From contig JAIQFE010000003.1 of assembly GCA_020073445.1 (NCBI GenBank), forward strand, positions 124,001 to 188,000: a stretch of DNA of 64,000 nucleotides, read 5' to 3'. Below are positions 63,104 through 64,000 of the stretch, piece after piece (the stretch's first letter is position 1; every line of letters begins with the position of its first letter). Made by a program: the position numbers and the translations under genes. A model generated the notes under the pieces. The model was given only the letters and a program-made list of their open reading frames with translations. It had not been told where the DNA came from and searched no databases. This stretch comes from Terriglobia bacterium (GTDB lineage: Bacteria; Acidobacteriota; Terriglobia; Bryobacterales; Bryobacteraceae).

Positions 63104-63676
63104 ATGAGCGACCGCCTTTATTTGTCCTGTTGGGTGCGGGGATTCTCCGATTCGAACCTTTTGCGGCATTTTGGAAAGATGCTGGAGGTGTTTCCCTTCT
63201 CGAAACTCGCGAAGACGGGGCCGGTCCTGCGCGTCTATGCGATCGAGTATGTGGAGCCGCCGGTTTTTGAGCGGGTGTTCGACCCGGGCGCGACAGTCGC
63301 GGACCTGATTGCCGCCGCGCGCGATTTTGCCCAGCCGGATTGCTGCGTCGAAATCGAGGCTGCCTGGGATCTTTGGCAGCACCATGACGACTGGAAGCTG
63401 TGGCCTTCCGCGGTCACCTTCTCCTGCTATGGTTCGGCCTTCGAACACGAACACGACGATGACCTGCGCATCGATTTCGGGCTCGATTCCAAGTTTCTGC
63501 CGTCCGAGGATATCGAGGGATCGCTGCGGATTCAGCAATCGAATTTGCGGAGCTTGCTGCATCTGGTCAGCGAGATCGAGAAAGCACTGCCGGTGGATCG
63601 GCGGCTGCTTTGGTCGGAGAGCGGAGCTAATTTCGCCGCGGTGGTGGAAGAGGCGATCGAGAGGTTTGGCGCTTAG
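63104..63676 (+). CDS. Conserved hypothetical protein
   Basis: The 190-residue protein is soluble and acidic and starts MSDRLYLSCWVRGFSDSNLL. It has an alpha/beta composition with LRVYAIEYVEPPVFERVF and a late acidic stretch (FEHEHDDDLRIDFGLDSKFLPSEDIEG). No known domain is recognised. Length and codon usage are consistent with a real gene, and it ends at the stop of the convergent PAP2 gene. Confidence 0.7.
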   Translation: MSDRLYLSCWVRGFSDSNLLRHFGKMLEVFPFSKLAKTGPVLRVYAIEYVEPPVFERVFDPGATVADLIAAARDFAQPDCCVEIEAAWDLWQHHDDWKLWPSAVTFSCYGSAFEHEHDDDLRIDFGLDSKFLPSEDIEGSLRIQQSNLRSLLHLVSEIEKALPVDRRLLWSESGANFAAVVEEAIERFGA

Positions 63677-64000
63677 GCAACCAGCGCGGCAGCGACCGCA
63701 CCGAGAGTCGCGCCCAGGGCAGCGCCCGCCAGGACGTCGCTCAGAAAGTGCATCCCCAGGACGACGCGCGAAGCCGCGATACTGATCGCGCAGAACAGCA
63801 ATCCCGGTAACAATTCAGGATAAAAGCCCGCGAGCGCAGCCGTGACCGCGAAGGCCGTAATCGTGTGACCCGAGGGAAACGAGAATTGGTCGGGCGGCAA
63901 TAACTGCGCCCAGCAATGCGGCTCGAGCGCACAGGGGCGCTTGCGCTTGAAGAGGCGCTTTAACTCGAGGAACAAGGCGACGCCCGCTGCGACGGCCAGA
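63673..64000 (-). CDS. PAP2 family phosphatase (5' end outside window)
   Basis: The C-terminal 108 residues of a PAP2 (lipid phosphatase-like) membrane protein are present. The three PAP2 motifs are visible: KRLFKRKRP (K-x6-R-P), FPSGHTITAF (PSGH) and SRVVLGMHFLSDVLAG (S-R-x5-H-x3-D). The frame is open to the window edge, so the N-terminus is missing. It probably dephosphorylates a lipid phosphate such as undecaprenyl pyrophosphate. Confidence 0.93.
   Translation of the reverse strand, partial: LAVAAGVALFLELKRLFKRKRPCALEPHCWAQLLPPDQFSFPSGHTITAFAVTAALAGFYPELLPGLLFCAISIAASRVVLGMHFLSDVLAGAALGATLGAVAAALVA

Overview
The window looks like a chromosomal segment of an Acidobacteriota bacterium, most likely near Bryobacterales/Solibacter. 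The evidence is the set of lineage-typical families: two TIGR03435 proteins (one fused to an M56 peptidase), a VWFA-related acidobacterial secreted protein, a GWxTD-domain protein, a PadR plus orphan-permease (ADOP) pair, a carboxypeptidase-regulatory outer-membrane protein and a c-heme/copper-monooxygenase/TPR protein. Base composition is moderately high GC. TTG and GTG starts are common, and many adjacent genes overlap by ATGA. This assignment rests on family recognition, not on a search.

Layout. 1-12 kb is mostly housekeeping: uvrA (cut by the window edge), mutY, queE-queC, an OPT transporter, membrane proteins, queG, and the agmatine-to-putrescine pair aguB-aguA, followed by a REPIN-like element. 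12-20 kb holds an outer-membrane protein, a GWxTD protein, an anion permease and the rpsA-HU/IHF-HIT operon. 20-30 kb carries a GMC oxidoreductase, a Uma2 protein, a flavodoxin-like protein, an efflux adaptor, a patatin, a 2H phosphoesterase, a XerC/D recombinase and a CCA-adding-type nucleotidyltransferase. 30-33 kb is a small catabolic-looking patch: an AhpD-like protein, a haloalkane dehalogenase broken by two frameshifts, and an FAD hydroxylase. 33-48 kb is accessory and regulatory: HD-GYP/GAF/GGDEF, BlaI-M56, TIGR03435, VWFA, PadR-ADOP, and a PQQ dehydrogenase flanked by short remnants of duplicated genes. 48-64 kb has an ECF sigma/anti-sigma/zinc-ribbon operon, secreted hydrolases, RNase T2, RlmA, tiny zinc-binding proteins, a PadR gene coupled to a signal peptidase I with an added N-terminal prefix domain, an HtrA-like pseudoprotease next to a truncated response regulator, and ArsR-SRPBCC.

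Functional links. QueC, QueE and QueG belong to queuosine biosynthesis but sit in two places. AguA and AguB act in sequence to make putrescine. BlaI and the M56 protein look like a protease-relieved repressor system with a visible operator upstream of blaI. Three genes (a TIGR03435 gene and both padR genes) share one unusual control architecture: a sigma70-like promoter so close that the mRNA would be leaderless or nearly so, and an inverted repeat whose right half-site, TAGNATG, contains the start codon. Together with the PadR-signal peptidase pair and the HtrA-like pseudoprotease/truncated-receiver pair, these are the best candidates for undescribed biology here. No tRNA, rRNA or CRISPR array was recognised.
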